The notes beneath the pieces were generated by a model. It was not told the origin of the DNA, did not search any database, and saw nothing but the letters and a program-made list of their open reading frames with translations. Shown here one piece after another: positions 12,401-22,600 of a DNA stretch of 64,000 nt. The stretch is from Acanthococcus lagerstroemiae. Its lineage: Eukaryota > Arthropoda > Insecta > Hemiptera > Eriococcidae. The stretch is taken from positions 69,384,914-69,448,913 of the forward strand of contig CM063109.1 in the NCBI GenBank assembly GCA_031841125.1, written 5' to 3'. The number at the start of each line of letters is the position of its first letter. Position 1 is the first letter of the stretch. The translations under genes and the position numbers were made by a program.

Positions 12401-12963
12401 TGCTGTAAGTCTTCAAAACTGAGTGTCTCCATAACGTGGAAACGTTATCAATTTTGTTTATCCGCTCCATCCGCTCTCCTGTAGAATTTACAATTTTTGC
12501 GCTCAGGTCCCTTTCTTCCTGGCAGGTTACATTTACTAATTCGCACCAGATTTCATATTTGTAATACCCATGTACCAAGGTAAGTTCAAAATCACTGAAG
12601 TAAATATTTACATTCAGTGATCAACTGAAAAATATACATAAAATTGAAAGATTTAAATTATGAATAACATATTACCTGAGCCAATTTATTCAACTGGTTC
12701 CTCGGTGACAGTAAATTGTTCAACAAGCTACTCGCTAATGCTAACTGAGCTTGTTGATCGTCGATACCTCGTAACTGGTTGAATGAATTATTTTGCGACA
12801 GCCACGGACTGACTTGATTCATTACACCACCTCCACCAAAACTGTTACTCTTGCCACCAGGCATTCCTCGATTTCGATTCTGATTTTGCATCCCTTGTTT
12901 CTTGTTGGGTGAACCACCGAAGTTACGATTACCTCCACCTGAATTACCTCGACGACCAGTCAT
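3049..12963 (-). CDS. Pep: Zinc-finger protein on ecdysone puffs (Pep), 12 coding exons, complete
   Basis: Nuclear nucleic-acid-binding zinc-finger protein. In Drosophila, Pep sits on active (ecdysone-induced) loci and in hnRNP complexes; a similar role here is inferred. The coding exons join as 12676-12963, 7670-7837, 5872-6020, 5222-5318, 5065-5142, 4732-4983, 4547-4648, 4384-4474, 4114-4302, 3903-4039, 3692-3769 and 3049-3447 (complement). They total 2028 bp, 675 residues plus stop, close to the roughly 700 residues of the fly protein. All junctions are GT-AG and in phase. The order is a Gly/Asn/Gln-rich N-terminus (1-150), a Lys-rich acidic stretch (153-234), four C2H2 fingers (Cys249/252-His265/271; Cys323/326-His337/343; Cys354/357-His370/376; Cys484/487-His500/506), and an acidic, Pro-rich tail ending in a basic RGPRARRGRRH motif. 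A CAG acceptor just before the ATG implies a 5' UTR exon upstream that I did not locate. Confidence 0.93.
3692..3769 (-). CDS. Pep: Pep coding exon 11
   Basis: 26 codons, NKIVRKRRLNESKLEE through TDTDQ, basic then acidic; it contains an RKRR cluster that could be nuclear-localising. Phase 0 at both ends. Confidence 0.88.
3903..4039 (-). CDS. Pep: Pep coding exon 10 (zinc finger 4)
   Basis: ENFVVDKSGYLCRACNRFML, then HCQTVIH. Finger 4 has Cys484/487 and His500/506. The donor after CAG is GTAAGG. Confidence 0.92.
4114..4302 (-). CDS. Pep: Pep coding exon 9 (acidic/Lys-rich)
   Basis: DLENIDMKVTGKRE, then a Glu/Asp/Lys-rich block ending YSPGIPV. Its last base G joins GT of the next exon to make Gly472. 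Confidence 0.9.
4384..4474 (-). CDS. Pep: Pep coding exon 8
   Basis: RLAEIRKELRPDLEN then AEFDIIDFIEDINDE, an acidic segment directly after finger 3. It ends in phase 1 (T|GTGAGC), completed by TT to Phe. Confidence 0.9.
4547..4648 (-). CDS. Pep: Pep coding exon 7 (zinc finger 3)
   Basis: 34 codons, RLKKFLHPK then CNICSKEFYTRLEWDDHKLT and PAHLK. A full Cx2C-x12-Hx5H finger lies within one exon; phase 0 at both ends. Confidence 0.93.
4732..4983 (-). CDS. Pep: Pep coding exon 6 (end of finger 1, coiled stretch, finger 2)
   Basis: 84 codons. It starts SFEKHLEGRPHK, supplying His265 and His271. A charged helical spacer follows (LKVELLRHEMRVMEQQRE), then finger 2 with CTMC and HRKNERH. The donor after CAA is GTAATC. 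Confidence 0.93.
5065..5142 (-). CDS. Pep: Pep coding exon 5 (first half of zinc finger 1)
   Basis: 26 codons, VKVSYSEIPAALLF then CHICRKHMWDDT. Carries the two cysteines (249, 252) of finger 1; the histidines are in the next exon. Confidence 0.92.
5222..5318 (-). CDS. Pep: Pep coding exon 4 (acidic linker)
   Basis: EKPGDTNAKPENE through KKQPAADE, low complexity, ending at GAG|GTAAGT in phase 0, 5' of the first finger exon. Confidence 0.9.
5872..6020 (-). CDS. Pep: Pep coding exon 3 (Lys-rich)
   Basis: Runs from NKRFGNDRKN to MDVDQSL. It is strongly basic with an acidic end. It ends in phase 2 (AG|GTAAGC), completed by C of the next exon to give Ser. Confidence 0.9.
6021..7669. other. Pep: Pep coding intron 2
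   Basis: AT-rich, flanked by GT (7669-7668) and AG (6022-6021) on the minus strand. No exon, RNA gene or clear repeat seen. Confidence 0.6.
7670..7837 (-). CDS. Pep: Pep coding exon 2 (Gly/Ser/Arg-rich)
   Basis: Encodes residues 97-152, from PPPLLSLVGAMNSS to KKGDFK, with RGG-like Gly/Arg/Phe repeats. The acceptor is ATTTCAG and the donor GTACCA, phase 0 at both ends. The long intron upstream (7838-12675) holds the satellite array. Confidence 0.9.
7838..8820. other. Pep: Pep coding intron 1, 3' part
   Basis: No gene seen. It contains one local direct duplication: the stretch CGTTTCTATTCTAATACAAT with its flanks at 8187-8231 recurs with a few changes at about 8240-8280 (period about 51 bp). 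Confidence 0.5.
8820..10675. repeat. Satellite array, about 7.5 monomers of 242-254 bp
   Basis: The anchor TTCGGCAAAACATAGCGAAA recurs, with small changes, near 8947, 9194, 9440, 9684, 9936, 10187 and 10431, followed each time by TTTCACTCTACCACAGTAGG. The array then breaks off at about 10.67 kb. Each monomer carries an imperfect palindrome: CCACAGTAGGGAACGT, CTACTATA, a short loop, TATAGTAG, then GAGCTGTCAGTGG. The array lies inside Pep coding intron 1. An isolated diverged copy is at 11.92-12.05 kb. Confidence 0.9.
10746..10786. repeat. Tandem duplication of TTGATGGTAGCACTGACAG
   Basis: Two back-to-back copies of a 19 bp unit, just upstream of the SINE target duplication. Confidence 0.8.
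10804..11014 (+). mobile_element. tRNA-derived SINE, copy 1 (full length)
   Basis: The head looks like a tRNA gene: A-box-like TGGCCGAATGG at 10812-10822 and B-box GGGTTCAAGTCC at 10856-10867, with ATAGCGCGCTGGTCTCGGAA between. A tRNA-unrelated body follows, containing CGTAGCAACTCGCTACATTT and AGGGCGGATTCCAGGGCTCG. A 16 bp target duplication, GGTGCYACTCGTAGGG, flanks it at 10788-10803 and 11015-11030 with one mismatch. It is transcribed by Pol III if active. It lies in Pep intron 1, antisense to Pep. Confidence 0.85.
11031..11917. other. Pep intron 1, no feature seen
   Basis: AT-rich. The open frames here are short and show no splice-linked or recognisable protein. Confidence 0.45.
11918..12046. 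repeat. Solo diverged copy of the satellite monomer core
   Basis: CACAATTACTCGTATTTTCT, TTTACCACTGCAGGGAACGA and TATCAGTGG parallel the array monomer. The palindrome here is CTACAATATTATAAGTCATATTGTAG-like (arms CTACAATAT/ATATTGTAG). It is separated from the array by about 1.2 kb. Confidence 0.7.
12272..12530. mobile_element. MITE, family 1, copy B
   Basis: Begins GTGACCTGCCCGGAAGAAAG and ends CTTTCTTCCTGGCAGGTTAC, so the ends are inverted repeats of about 20 bp with a few mismatches. The interior is the reverse complement of copy A (1500-1769). It lies in Pep intron 1. Confidence 0.7.
12676..12963 (-). CDS. Pep: Pep coding exon 1 (Gly/Asn/Gln-rich N-terminus)
   Basis: Encodes residues 1-96, starting MTGRRGNSGGG, a low-complexity hnRNP-like region. 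The ATG is at 12963-12961, two bases after a TTTCAG acceptor, so the upstream exon is non-coding. The donor follows codon CAG at 12676 (GTAATA) in phase 0. Confidence 0.92.
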
Positions 12964-12965
12964 GG

Positions 12966-14278
12966 CTGAAAGAAATTCTATATGTGACTAATACTTCATT
13001 TAATTCCAGTAAAACTCCCTAAATACAATTTACAACCATAAATATACTGCAGTAACTAGACGAACGTGGGTTGTATGAAAATAGGCTACAGTAATACGTA
13101 GTAATGAGGTTAATATTAATAAGCCTAGAAGCTAGACAGAAAACATGATGGCCTATCAGAATAGCAATTTTAATAAGTAAGAGTGGATGGAACGTCTTCG
13201 GTGAACGTGACGCCATCCGCTGGAGACGACCTCCATGCTTCCTTGATTATTTTAAATTTCAAACAAAATCGGAGTACGAAATAGTAACAGCGGTAACACA
13301 GATTCAATCTTACCGGTACTCAAAGAATGTAGGGTAACTCGAACTATTCAAAACAAGATTAGTTAATTTAATCAAATTATAACAAAGCGCTATGATATGA
13401 AACAGTCAAACGAGAATAATACAACAGCAAGACCGGAACGAAAACGAACAAATTGAATGAGATTTAAAATGGTGGAACGTGGAAGAAAAGCAATATTCGA
13501 GTTTTCGCGAAGTATCATAGCCATCGCTCAGAAAAGGGTTTTTGCGCTCTGTTTTCCTATCATCAGTCTGTTTATCTATCAGCATGCAGTATTGCAGTAA
13601 GAGCGAGACCGAATGGAGGTTAGCAGCAGTAGCCTCATGGTAGCGAATAATTGGCACTTGAAAAAGGTCCATTTCTCCGCCTTGCGGTCGAACTGAAGGT
13701 CCTTTTTTCTTTTGCATTGGCAGATCTCTAGCAATTTATTCCCAGGTTGTCTCCTAATTATAGACCTTATAATATGGTAATATAAGGCCCATATTGGGCC
13801 CACATCGCGTCCATTTTCAGAAAAATGGTCTATCTTCACCTTCCTAAATCCCAATTTCATTTGGACGCTGTTAAGCGAGATAGATCAAAGCGACAAAATC
13901 TGTTTTTTGAGCACATGCTGACATGCACGATGCACATGGCGACATGGGATTGGAAATTGAAAAGCCATGTTGTAGAAACTATTTATGATATAGCGTTTAC
14001 TGATACGTTTTTTTCAACGTGAGTACACATTTTTGATTCGAGAGCCCAATTTTGAAAAATTTTACTTTTTACACTCTTTCCAAGGATACTAATAACAATA
14101 AGTAATAAGCTAATAACTCATTTAGTCAACAAATGTCGATTGGTTCTGTCTTACTTAACAACGGCCATTTCAACTGTGTAATAATTTGAATTCACCACAT
14201 CCACATAATTCTTAGCAATTAGCTGAAGAACTCACCACGTCACCACACCAAAGAACTCTAGAGAACTCTGGGCTGGCT
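12966..14278. other. Region between Pep and jbug, Pep-proximal part
   Basis: Should contain the Pep promoter and its non-coding first exon; neither can be placed by eye. The stretch 13751-13900 contains a GGCCCATATTGGGCC palindrome at about 13783 and the TTTGGACGCTGTTAAGC motif shared with the inverted-repeat element at 1.25 kb, so part of it is repeat-derived. Confidence 0.45.
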
Positions 14279-14388
14279 GGGCTGGTATTCCACTAAAAAA
14301 GTACGACAAGGTACGGGCGCACTCCCATAAGAACTAACATACAAGTGTGATCGTACTTCGCGTGCTTTTGTTAGTGGAATACCAGCCC
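14279..14388. mobile_element. Short palindromic MITE, family 2, full copy
   Basis: A 110 bp element with perfect 18 bp terminal inverted repeats: GGGCTGGTATTCCACTAA at the start and TTAGTGGAATACCAGCCC at the end. GTACG/CGTAC repeats follow inside. A half copy of the same family lies at 56797-56838. Confidence 0.8.
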
Positions 14389-14529
14389 TGGACTGCCCTG
14401 GGGAAACTATGTAATTTGTTGAGCTCTTGTTCACTTTTTGATCCTACAGAAACCCTACAAGCGTAATGGAGTTTGCCTTCGCAATTTTGAAATGCTCACA
14501 ACATGCAGGAAAAATAAATATAAAATTCT
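14389..14529. other. Intergenic, nothing seen
   Basis: No gene-like or repeat structure recognised. Confidence 0.4.
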
Positions 14530-15045
14530 CCTTGCGGGCAGGGCTGAGTGTCGGAGCTGAGAAAAAAAAAATGCTCCGAGCTCGGCTCCAGTTTCCTAAA
14601 TTTAGCTTCACTCTAGCTCCATTCAAGTTCCTAATAGTTGGTCCTTGCTCTCATCCAGCTCCACTTTGCTTTCAGTTAGTTGTTTCAGGCTCAACTCTCA
14701 AGTTCCACTCCAATGCCTAGGCCTAGAGTAGGAGCAGAATCTAGAGCTGGAGCAGAGCTTGGAGCTGAAGCTGCCTTTAACCTTTTCTTTTCCCTCTCCT
14801 TTCCATTTTTGATTTTCCTTGAATCTATCCCACCCAGATCTGAAGCACAGGGCCCCGGAGCAGGTTATTTCTGTGGCACCAGAGTCTGCTCTACAGCTCC
14901 AGCTCCAAAAACAGTTACTCTAGGTTCAGTTATTGGAGTAAGCTCTAGCTCCAGTTTTTAAAAATGGCTCCAGCTCTGCTCCAGGTTTTGAAAAATGGCT
15001 TAACTGGAGCTGTTTTCTTGGCTTTGCTTCAGCTCTGCTCCAACA
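14530..15045. repeat. Degenerate GAGCT/CCAGCTC minisatellite block
   Basis: Irregular repeats of CAGCTCC, GCTCCAG, GGAGCTGG and GAGCTG run across about 500 bp. The pattern is similar to 27340-27560. The open frames seen here (Ser/Ala/Pro-rich) are products of the repeat. Confidence 0.65.
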
Positions 15046-15368
15046 CCCTGCTTCGAGGCCATTGGCCATAATCAAAATTCAGAAAACTTTTCTTGTTTTC
15101 TTCTTATTTTGTGTCTAGGTGCTCATGCGTCATGCAACGTCTTTTTGTGCAACTGCAACAAAAGAGGCCTTGCAGTTCGCAAACACTAATATCACCGTTT
15201 GGTGATTAGGTAGATTCTTTTTCAGGACATTGTAGTGGCAACCAGCGCTAAAAATTATCTTTCAAAGGGGAAATTTTTCCAAGCTAGAAACCAAGGAATT
15301 CCTTTCTCCATTAATTTTTCAGCAGTTGATAGTGATAGCCTGACAGTAGTGACCAAAACACACCTTCT
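15046..15368. other. Intergenic, nothing seen
   Basis: No coding or repeat structure recognised between the minisatellite and the next palindrome. Confidence 0.4.
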
Positions 15369-15475
15369 ATGAAACCTTTATCACGATACCACAAATCGTT
15401 ACAGTGGTAATTTGATACGGCTTACTGTACAAGTTACCACTGTAACGATTTGTGGTATCGTGATAAAAGTTTCAT
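15369..15475. mobile_element. Near-perfect palindrome, 42 bp arms (MITE-like)
   Basis: The left arm 15369-15410 (ATGAAACCTTTATCACGATA...) is the reverse complement of 15434-15475 with a single mismatch. The loop is 23 bp. It would form a stable hairpin. It sits about 770 bp upstream of the jbug start codon. Confidence 0.75.
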
Positions 15476-16245
15476 AATAGGTTTCCTAGTGACAGTTATT
15501 TATCGGATAGCTGATTTTGGATAGTTGTACCGCGCCAGTGTAACACGCAAGTAGTGTACATTAAATTTGATAGTTTTGAATTTTTAAGGAACGTACCTGA
15601 TGAAAGTTGATCCGTTGAAGATTGTCCCTTTGAACGTAAAAATAGATCAATTCTTAAGTGCATGAGAATGTGAAAACTGTGAAATTTCTACATGTTCTGC
15701 AATTATTTCTCATTTTGGGTAACATTATCGTGTTTCGAATCTTTTCAAATTCTTTATTTTTCAGCGGGAAATCATTGACGACTGGAATCAGCCAATAGGA
15801 ATTCAAATTCAACAAGTGTTTACCAACTCACCCGATGCTTATTGGTTAATTATACACGCACACAAGGCTGTTTCCCTGTTTAGTCTTTGTTTAGTGTTAG
15901 TCGTAAATAAAGCAAATAAGCTACATACGGGATACGGTTCGGATCATACGAATACACATTACATTTGATTCAAACACAACACTCGGGAATACAGTTTCTG
16001 TTCGTAAACTCGTTGCGGCGGTCGCGTGTAAACAAGCTGGAAACTGTTGAATTTTGTAATTGTGAATTTTGTAAATGGTTGCGGACGAATATAAATTCCG
16101 CCTTATCAGTTATGTCGGTGACTAGCAGGTAGCACTCAGTGAAGTAATCGACTAGTGTACTCGAGCGACGAGTACTAAAATGTAATATTTATCTTAAACT
16201 CCGTCTGTCTTTCCAAATTCGGTGCGTTTTGTATATTTGTGTAAC
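15476..16245 (+). promoter_or_regulatory. jbug: Presumed jbug promoter and 5' UTR
   Basis: Immediately upstream of the jbug ATG. A TATAAA occurs at 16090-16095 with Inr-like TCAGT motifs at 16106 and 16136, but the spacing is not canonical, so no start site is claimed. Inferred from position only. Confidence 0.35.
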
Positions 16246-16600
16246 ATGTCCAAAGATCAGTTGCGTGTTTCCCAAATTGGGCTGGTGGCCCGAAGCCCCG
16301 AGGGGCATGCTGCCAAAGGAATGCAGATTAAAGGGAACGAAGATTTATGGGTGGACATTCAAGCCAACACGTTCAGAAACTGGGTAAACGAGCATTTAAA
16401 AAGTGTCGACAGGAAAGTAGTTAATCTGGCGACTGACTTCTGCGATGGCACGAAACTCTGCGCCTTGGTTGAGGTTCTGCAGAAAAGAATTTTGAAGCCT
16501 GGCTGGAACAGGAAGCCGACGAATCATCATCAGTTTTTGGAGAATGTTTCCTGCGCACTGAATGCAGTCGCCGAGGATGGAGTCAAGTTAGTCAATATTG
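16246..16600 (+). CDS. jbug: jbug exon 1 (start, most of CH1)
   Basis: 118 codons, MSKDQLRVSQIGLV onward. The CH1 core contains FRNWVNEHLKS and DFCDGTKLCALVEVLQ, then WNRKPTNHHQFLENV. It ends in phase 1 (ATT G|GTAAGT). The following intron is 20.9 kb. Confidence 0.95.
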
Positions 16601-19600
16601 GTAAGTGCAGATTTTTTGTGTCCTTATCAGGGTGCATACGAAAATGTTAAGACGGACAAATTACGAATTGCAGGAATGTTTCTGGGTAACTTGTGGTGGC
16701 AACAGGTGCTCATTAGTATTATCATGCAAGTGTGAAAAGTATATATGTACATATACAGTTGAGTGAAAACGGTTTCTTTTAAAATAAGACTGCAAAGAGA
16801 ACGAGAATGCACATATTCAAATTAGCAAATGCTTATGAATTCCTCGAAATCTTCACTTGTAATGTGTAAATAATACTCGCTTACATCTTTGTTCCATTCG
16901 AAGTGAAATGTTCTACAGCCTTCGCCTGCATATCGCCCTAATAATGTTTCCCTCCAGAAGAATTGTGTTCCCTCGGATGCGTCCATGTGTATTACGTTGA
17001 ATATTTTCACTCTGACTTTCTTCTTGCCGGTCTTAATTGAACCTTTGAAATTGTTGAAATATCCTTCTGCACTGGTATTATTATTTTAGCGATCAGTCCA
17101 TCTCAGAGGCGAATTTTAATCCTGGATTTATTCGCTGATTGTTCAATTTTTGTCTCTATGTACAGATTGTGTTTTGCTAAAATTCTACCTTGTTGACATC
17201 AGTAATATTGGAGCAGCTGTAGCTGTTTGAAACAGTTTTACGTCAATACCTTATTAAAACTCGAAATCGGAGATCTTTATCAATAATATTGGTAATGATT
17301 TACATTCATGTGCTTTGGTTTTCATGATGTACGCAGCGTTTCAAACGTTCAGTTTTGGTGAGATAAGTGTAGATACCATGAAAGTATTGATGGATGAAGA
17401 GCCCCTCGTATTTACCGTTGAATGCCAATAAAATTATACTTCTGGGTTTGCGATATATTGTTTCGATTTCATGAAGAGTAATGTAAAGAAAGAAGATATT
17501 ACTTCCGGTCACTAGGAAAATTGCGTGGGTGCACAACTTTATGTTCAAATTAAACTGCTTACTGTTATCTGTACTTTATCTTGGCCCCCAGGAAAATACC
17601 AATTTTATTGTATTCTGTTGCTCGATGTTCATGCTAAGATTTGACCTTTTCATACTTACCTTGTAGAAAATGAAACTCCAAGAGAAGTTTCTTTGAATCC
17701 TCGATGAAAATGTGACTCAATGGATTTTCATTTAAGTAATTTGATTTGCAAGTTATTTTTATGATTATGAATCAGACCGGTAGCATTAAAGGGCAATATT
17801 TTGAGTGATTAGCGGGGCAGAAGAAGTGAGGCAGAATAGCTGAACTCCGGTCAGATTTTGCTTTCCTCAAATGAATTAATGGATCTCATCTTTCCTACCC
17901 AAATTTACAGTCGATTAGTCTTAGCAAATGGACTCGTGAGAATTGTATTGATAAACAGATTCACTTTTTGAGGCAGAAACTCTTCATCTCTAATTCGAAT
18001 GATATTTCTTGCGGTTTTGTTAAGTCGTAACTGTTGATTGTAATTACGGTAGTAAGTAATTACCATGCCAGCATTAGTACAATTGGCTGCTACTATTGAA
18101 AATAAAGAATATAACTGACTCTCTTCCTCCATCTTTTTTTTTCCTTTTTTTTTTGTTATTGCTAAATTGGAAACATTAGTGCTTCTCTTATCTGTAAGCT
18201 TTGGTGGTAGTCGGCTTTGGTGACAGTTTTTAGATTAATACTGAAATGAGACTTGGCAGAATATTTTGCCTATAAGAACCTGACTCAGCCAATCAAGGGG
18301 TAGCTTTTGACAGCGTGATTAATTTCTCAACTTTCTGGGCGTTGAACCTGACAAAAGACCGTTTTGATGAAGTATTTCTGCTATCGAGTGAATGGCTTAC
18401 TCAGTATCAACGTTTGACAAATTGTACCATTTTTCTACCTTCGGCAGTGGGGCCCAAAGCATTGTTGAGAGGTGATGCAAACCTGGATAATTGGAAGGAC
18501 CCACCCACCTACCAGTCCACACTTTAAACAGGGCATTAACTCCTTTCCCACGCCAACAAATCAAAAGCTTTGGTTTTAACTATTGGGAGGGGTGGGTTTG
18601 TAAAATAAAAATTAAAAATTTACAATTGTGTAAAAAAAAAAAAAAACCCACAAACAAACAAACGTTTGAAACATTTTTAATTTGGCCTTGCAGCTTCTTA
18701 ATTGACCACCTCTTTTACCCTTTCAAATTATGGGTAGAGGGCTTGTGTTTTCCAACTGAAATCTAAAATTTAGAGTTCGGCGAATAAAACAGAAATTGAA
18801 AAATGTTAATCATTAGAAGAGGGATGGTTTCTCCAACTGAAAAAAAAATCAGACTGAACACCAAGTAAAAACACAAAAATATTTGCAATATTTCCTAAAT
18901 TTTTCTGCTTACAGCTACCGAACTTGATAGATCTTGAAAAGTTTTAAATTTGGGAGGGGTTGTTTTTCCAACTGAAAACTAAAATTTCAACATAATCGTC
19001 AAGCCTGAGAAAAAATGTGCAGTTTATTCAATTTTGCCAGCTATAGCTGCTGAATTTAACGACTCCTGAAAATTTTCAAATTATAGAAAAGGGTAGTTTG
19101 TCTAACTGCAAACTAAAATTTCTTTGCTGGAATATTTTTTAATTTTTCTTACTACATCTGCTAAATTTACCAACTCTTGAAGATTTTCGAATGATGGGGA
19201 AAAGTTCATCCGACTGAAAACTAAAATTTCAAAATCTTCGAGCAAAATAACAGGATTACAGTATTTTTAATTTTTCCAACAGCAGCTGCTAAATTTAGCC
19301 ATTCTGGAGAAATTTCTAAGGGATGGGTCTTCCCATTGAAAACTGAAAACCCAAGATCGTTGTGCAAGAACTAGTTAAATTTATGACTTTTGGAAAATCT
19401 TATATTATCAAGAGTTTTTCTTATTAAAAACAAAAATTAAAAAAAAATTAACAACTTTCCAAAAATCTTTAGCTATATTCCCAATTGAAAATTCAAATTT
19501 ACGAATTGTCAAGAAAAGAAAGTTTAACTTGAAATTCTTGTGAAATTTTAATTTGTAGAAAGATTTAGTTTTTCCAATTAAAAATCAAATGTTTGTATTG

Positions 19601-22600
19601 TCGCGCATAACAAGTTGAATTTAAAAAGTCTTGAAAAATTAAACCAAAATTTAAGAAGGGTATTTGCGTGGAGTCTTATCTTCCGAACGACAACTGTTGA
19701 ATTTATCAATCTTTGAAGAATTTCAGTTAGTGTGTAGGAGTTGATCAAACTAAAAACTGAAATTTTGAAATTGTTTTGGAAAATTTTCAATCTTATTACT
19801 TCCTATTCCTAAATTTACCAACTCTTCTTCAATTTCGACTTATTTGAGATCGGAGGGGAGAGTGTTTTCCAATGGGAAACTAAAATTTCAAAATCGTCAA
19901 GGAAAAATAGTTTTGCTAAATTTTCGATTCTGCCTATTGTAGTTCCTAAATAATTTATTTACTCTTCTACAATTTCAAATTATGGGGAGGGATGGGGAGG
20001 GTTTCCCCCTGAAAATTAGAGTTTCAAGATCGGCGAGCAGGAAAAAAATCAACTTCAGGGTTGCCACTTTCTGGAAAACCGGGAAAAGTCAGGGAATTTG
20101 GTCAGTCGGGGAAAAGTCAGGGAATTTTCATTTAAGTCAGGGAAATTTTCTGAAAATAAGAAACGAGTTCGTATTTTATCAGAGTAAACTTTTTTATTTG
20201 TATTGTAAAAAATTTCTGTGACTCTCCTCCCTCTGGGCTTTCTCGAAATCCTGTAAAAAAGGTCAGGGAAAGTTGGAAAAGTTGGCCTGGAAAACCGGGA
20301 AAAGTCAGGGAAAACCAATCCTGAGAAAAAGTGGCAACCCTGAACTTGCAGTATTTTCTACTGTTACTGTTCAGTTTACCCATTCAAACTCTACATTTCA
20401 AACTATGCAAAGGGGGAGGAGGCAAATCAATTCCATAGTTATGACCTGGTCAGAATGTCTATAAAATTAATCAGTCAACAAAATTTAACGTGGAAAAGGA
20501 ACTTATGAAATATTTGAACTAGTTTTATAGGCACAATGTAAAATAAAGTGCTAGCTCCCTGTGGTAATGTGGTGTAGTGGTCCATTCTTTTGCTCAGATT
20601 TCTGCTCTTTTCACTAAAAATTTGTTACTCTTCAATTACTTTTTGGGAAAGTCTGTGGTTTTGTATTTTCGTGTTTCCCAAGAATTTTATATTATAAACA
20701 GAAGAATAAGTTGGAAATTTCTTAGTTTATCCGTGAAGATACCGTCATTCTACAACCGCTGTTTCAAGACGCATGTAATTTATCTCGATTTTAAGTTTAT
20801 TTTCAGATTTTCAAGTTGTTTTTTTTTTTGCCTATTGAGATTAATTTTAAATGTTTCTATTGAAGATGGTACCTGCAGTCTGCCTCTTTACATCCGGACA
20901 TGTATCTCACTTCTGCTCATGAGCAAATACCGAGATCAGTGAAAGATTTTCCATTCGGAATAAGTAAATCCTGTTTTACCAGAAGGGGATAAATCATATT
21001 TTGACAATTTTCTGATTATTTACGATTCTAATAGCGCTTTTCACGTAGAATCAACTGGTAACACTGGTATTACACAATTCCACATGCTTTGACATGTTGC
21101 ATGCGGAATTGTGTAAGATCAGTATTACCAGTCGATTCTACGTGAAGTTTTCAAAATTTAGTTCTTTTTCTTTTGTTTTTGTTTCTTTTTGTATTTCCCC
21201 CCTAGTCTTTCGCTCTTAAAGCTCCCCAGCTCTTCAAATGTGGTGCAGCCACCTCACTTAGACTCCTTTTTGGGCACCTGTGACCTTCGCCTTGGTAAAC
21301 CATACGAAGTCATCAATTTGGCACTTCGGATTCACCGGTTAACAAGATGACTTTGACGATTGAAGATAAGTGGGATTGGTACCATTTAAGTTATGCTTGA
21401 GAAATCCTTACCAGCAAAGACTTCTGTCGAAATTTTGTGACATTCTTCCATGGTTAATCAGTAGGGCTTATGCCTGATTTGCGAGAAGTATGGTTATTCA
21501 TCGCGTGTGAAATTATTGTAAAAGAAATGATGCTGTTTCCTATTTCTGTATTATGTTGTATGATTCGGTATTCGTGTGAACCGGTTTCTCGATCGTGCAC
21601 TTCATTTAATCTGCCAATTCGATCGATTTTTCTTCATTCATTAATGCAGAAGAGAACTACTTGAATCAATCGTAGTCCAGATCTGGCATCACGAACTTTG
21701 ACGAATAAATCATTGAAGTCGTGTTAGTGCTCTCAGCTCTTTCTGATCTATGATCATTCAAACAGAGAAGTTGAAATGACGGTTTCAGAAATCAATTGTA
21801 ATCTCGCTCGATCCCTTTGAGTGATTTATCGGCCAACACGATTTTTTTGGTACATTCTCGGGTCTACGACTTTTTTCTCGCGATATATTGATGATGTGCC
21901 TGTAACGAACCACGAAAGCAAATTATTTTTACGTCAGCTCGTGTAAATTCGCAGTAAATCATTATTTACTTCTGGATTGAAAAACAAATTTAATGATCGA
22001 CAGTTCAAACGAGTTGATGTTAACGAAGATATGGCCCATGAAAATAATTGGGGCGAATCTAATTAAAACGGGTACCAAATTGTCATGCGGCTAACCGAGT
22101 ACCACCGGTCGTGGTAATGAAATTCGATAATTGAAAGATAATGTTCACCGATCGACTGGCAATTTCTTTCCGCAGGTTTAACCAGTTAAAAATTACGGTA
22201 TACATGGGGGATGTTTTCTCGAAAGCGGTCCTGGAGAAATACGCGAAATTTTCTTCCTCAGTTTGCGTTATCTATGAGCTTCTCTAATCGATCAGCTGTT
22301 CTAGGACGTCATCGTTACTTTCGCAGAATTCTATGTCGATTGTGTGGATGTAAGTGAAGTGTGGGTTGAAAGGCTGTTAGTATGTTGTTTATTTTTTAGG
22401 AGATGGAAGAAACGATAGAAACATGTGCAACCACAAAGATATGATGACCCTGGTCATAAATCTCCGGCGTTTGCATTAATATTATGATATAGAGATAGAC
22501 TCGATTTTGAAGCGTGGTAAATTATTCGCTGGTTTCAGAATCTAAAAGGTTGAGGTTTGGTAAGTAGGCCTACAGATGTAGAGCTCAATGCAAGAAGTAC

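Noticed and set aside
14466..14961. Ser/Ala/Pro-rich ORFs
   Set aside because: Products of the GAGCTCC repeat.
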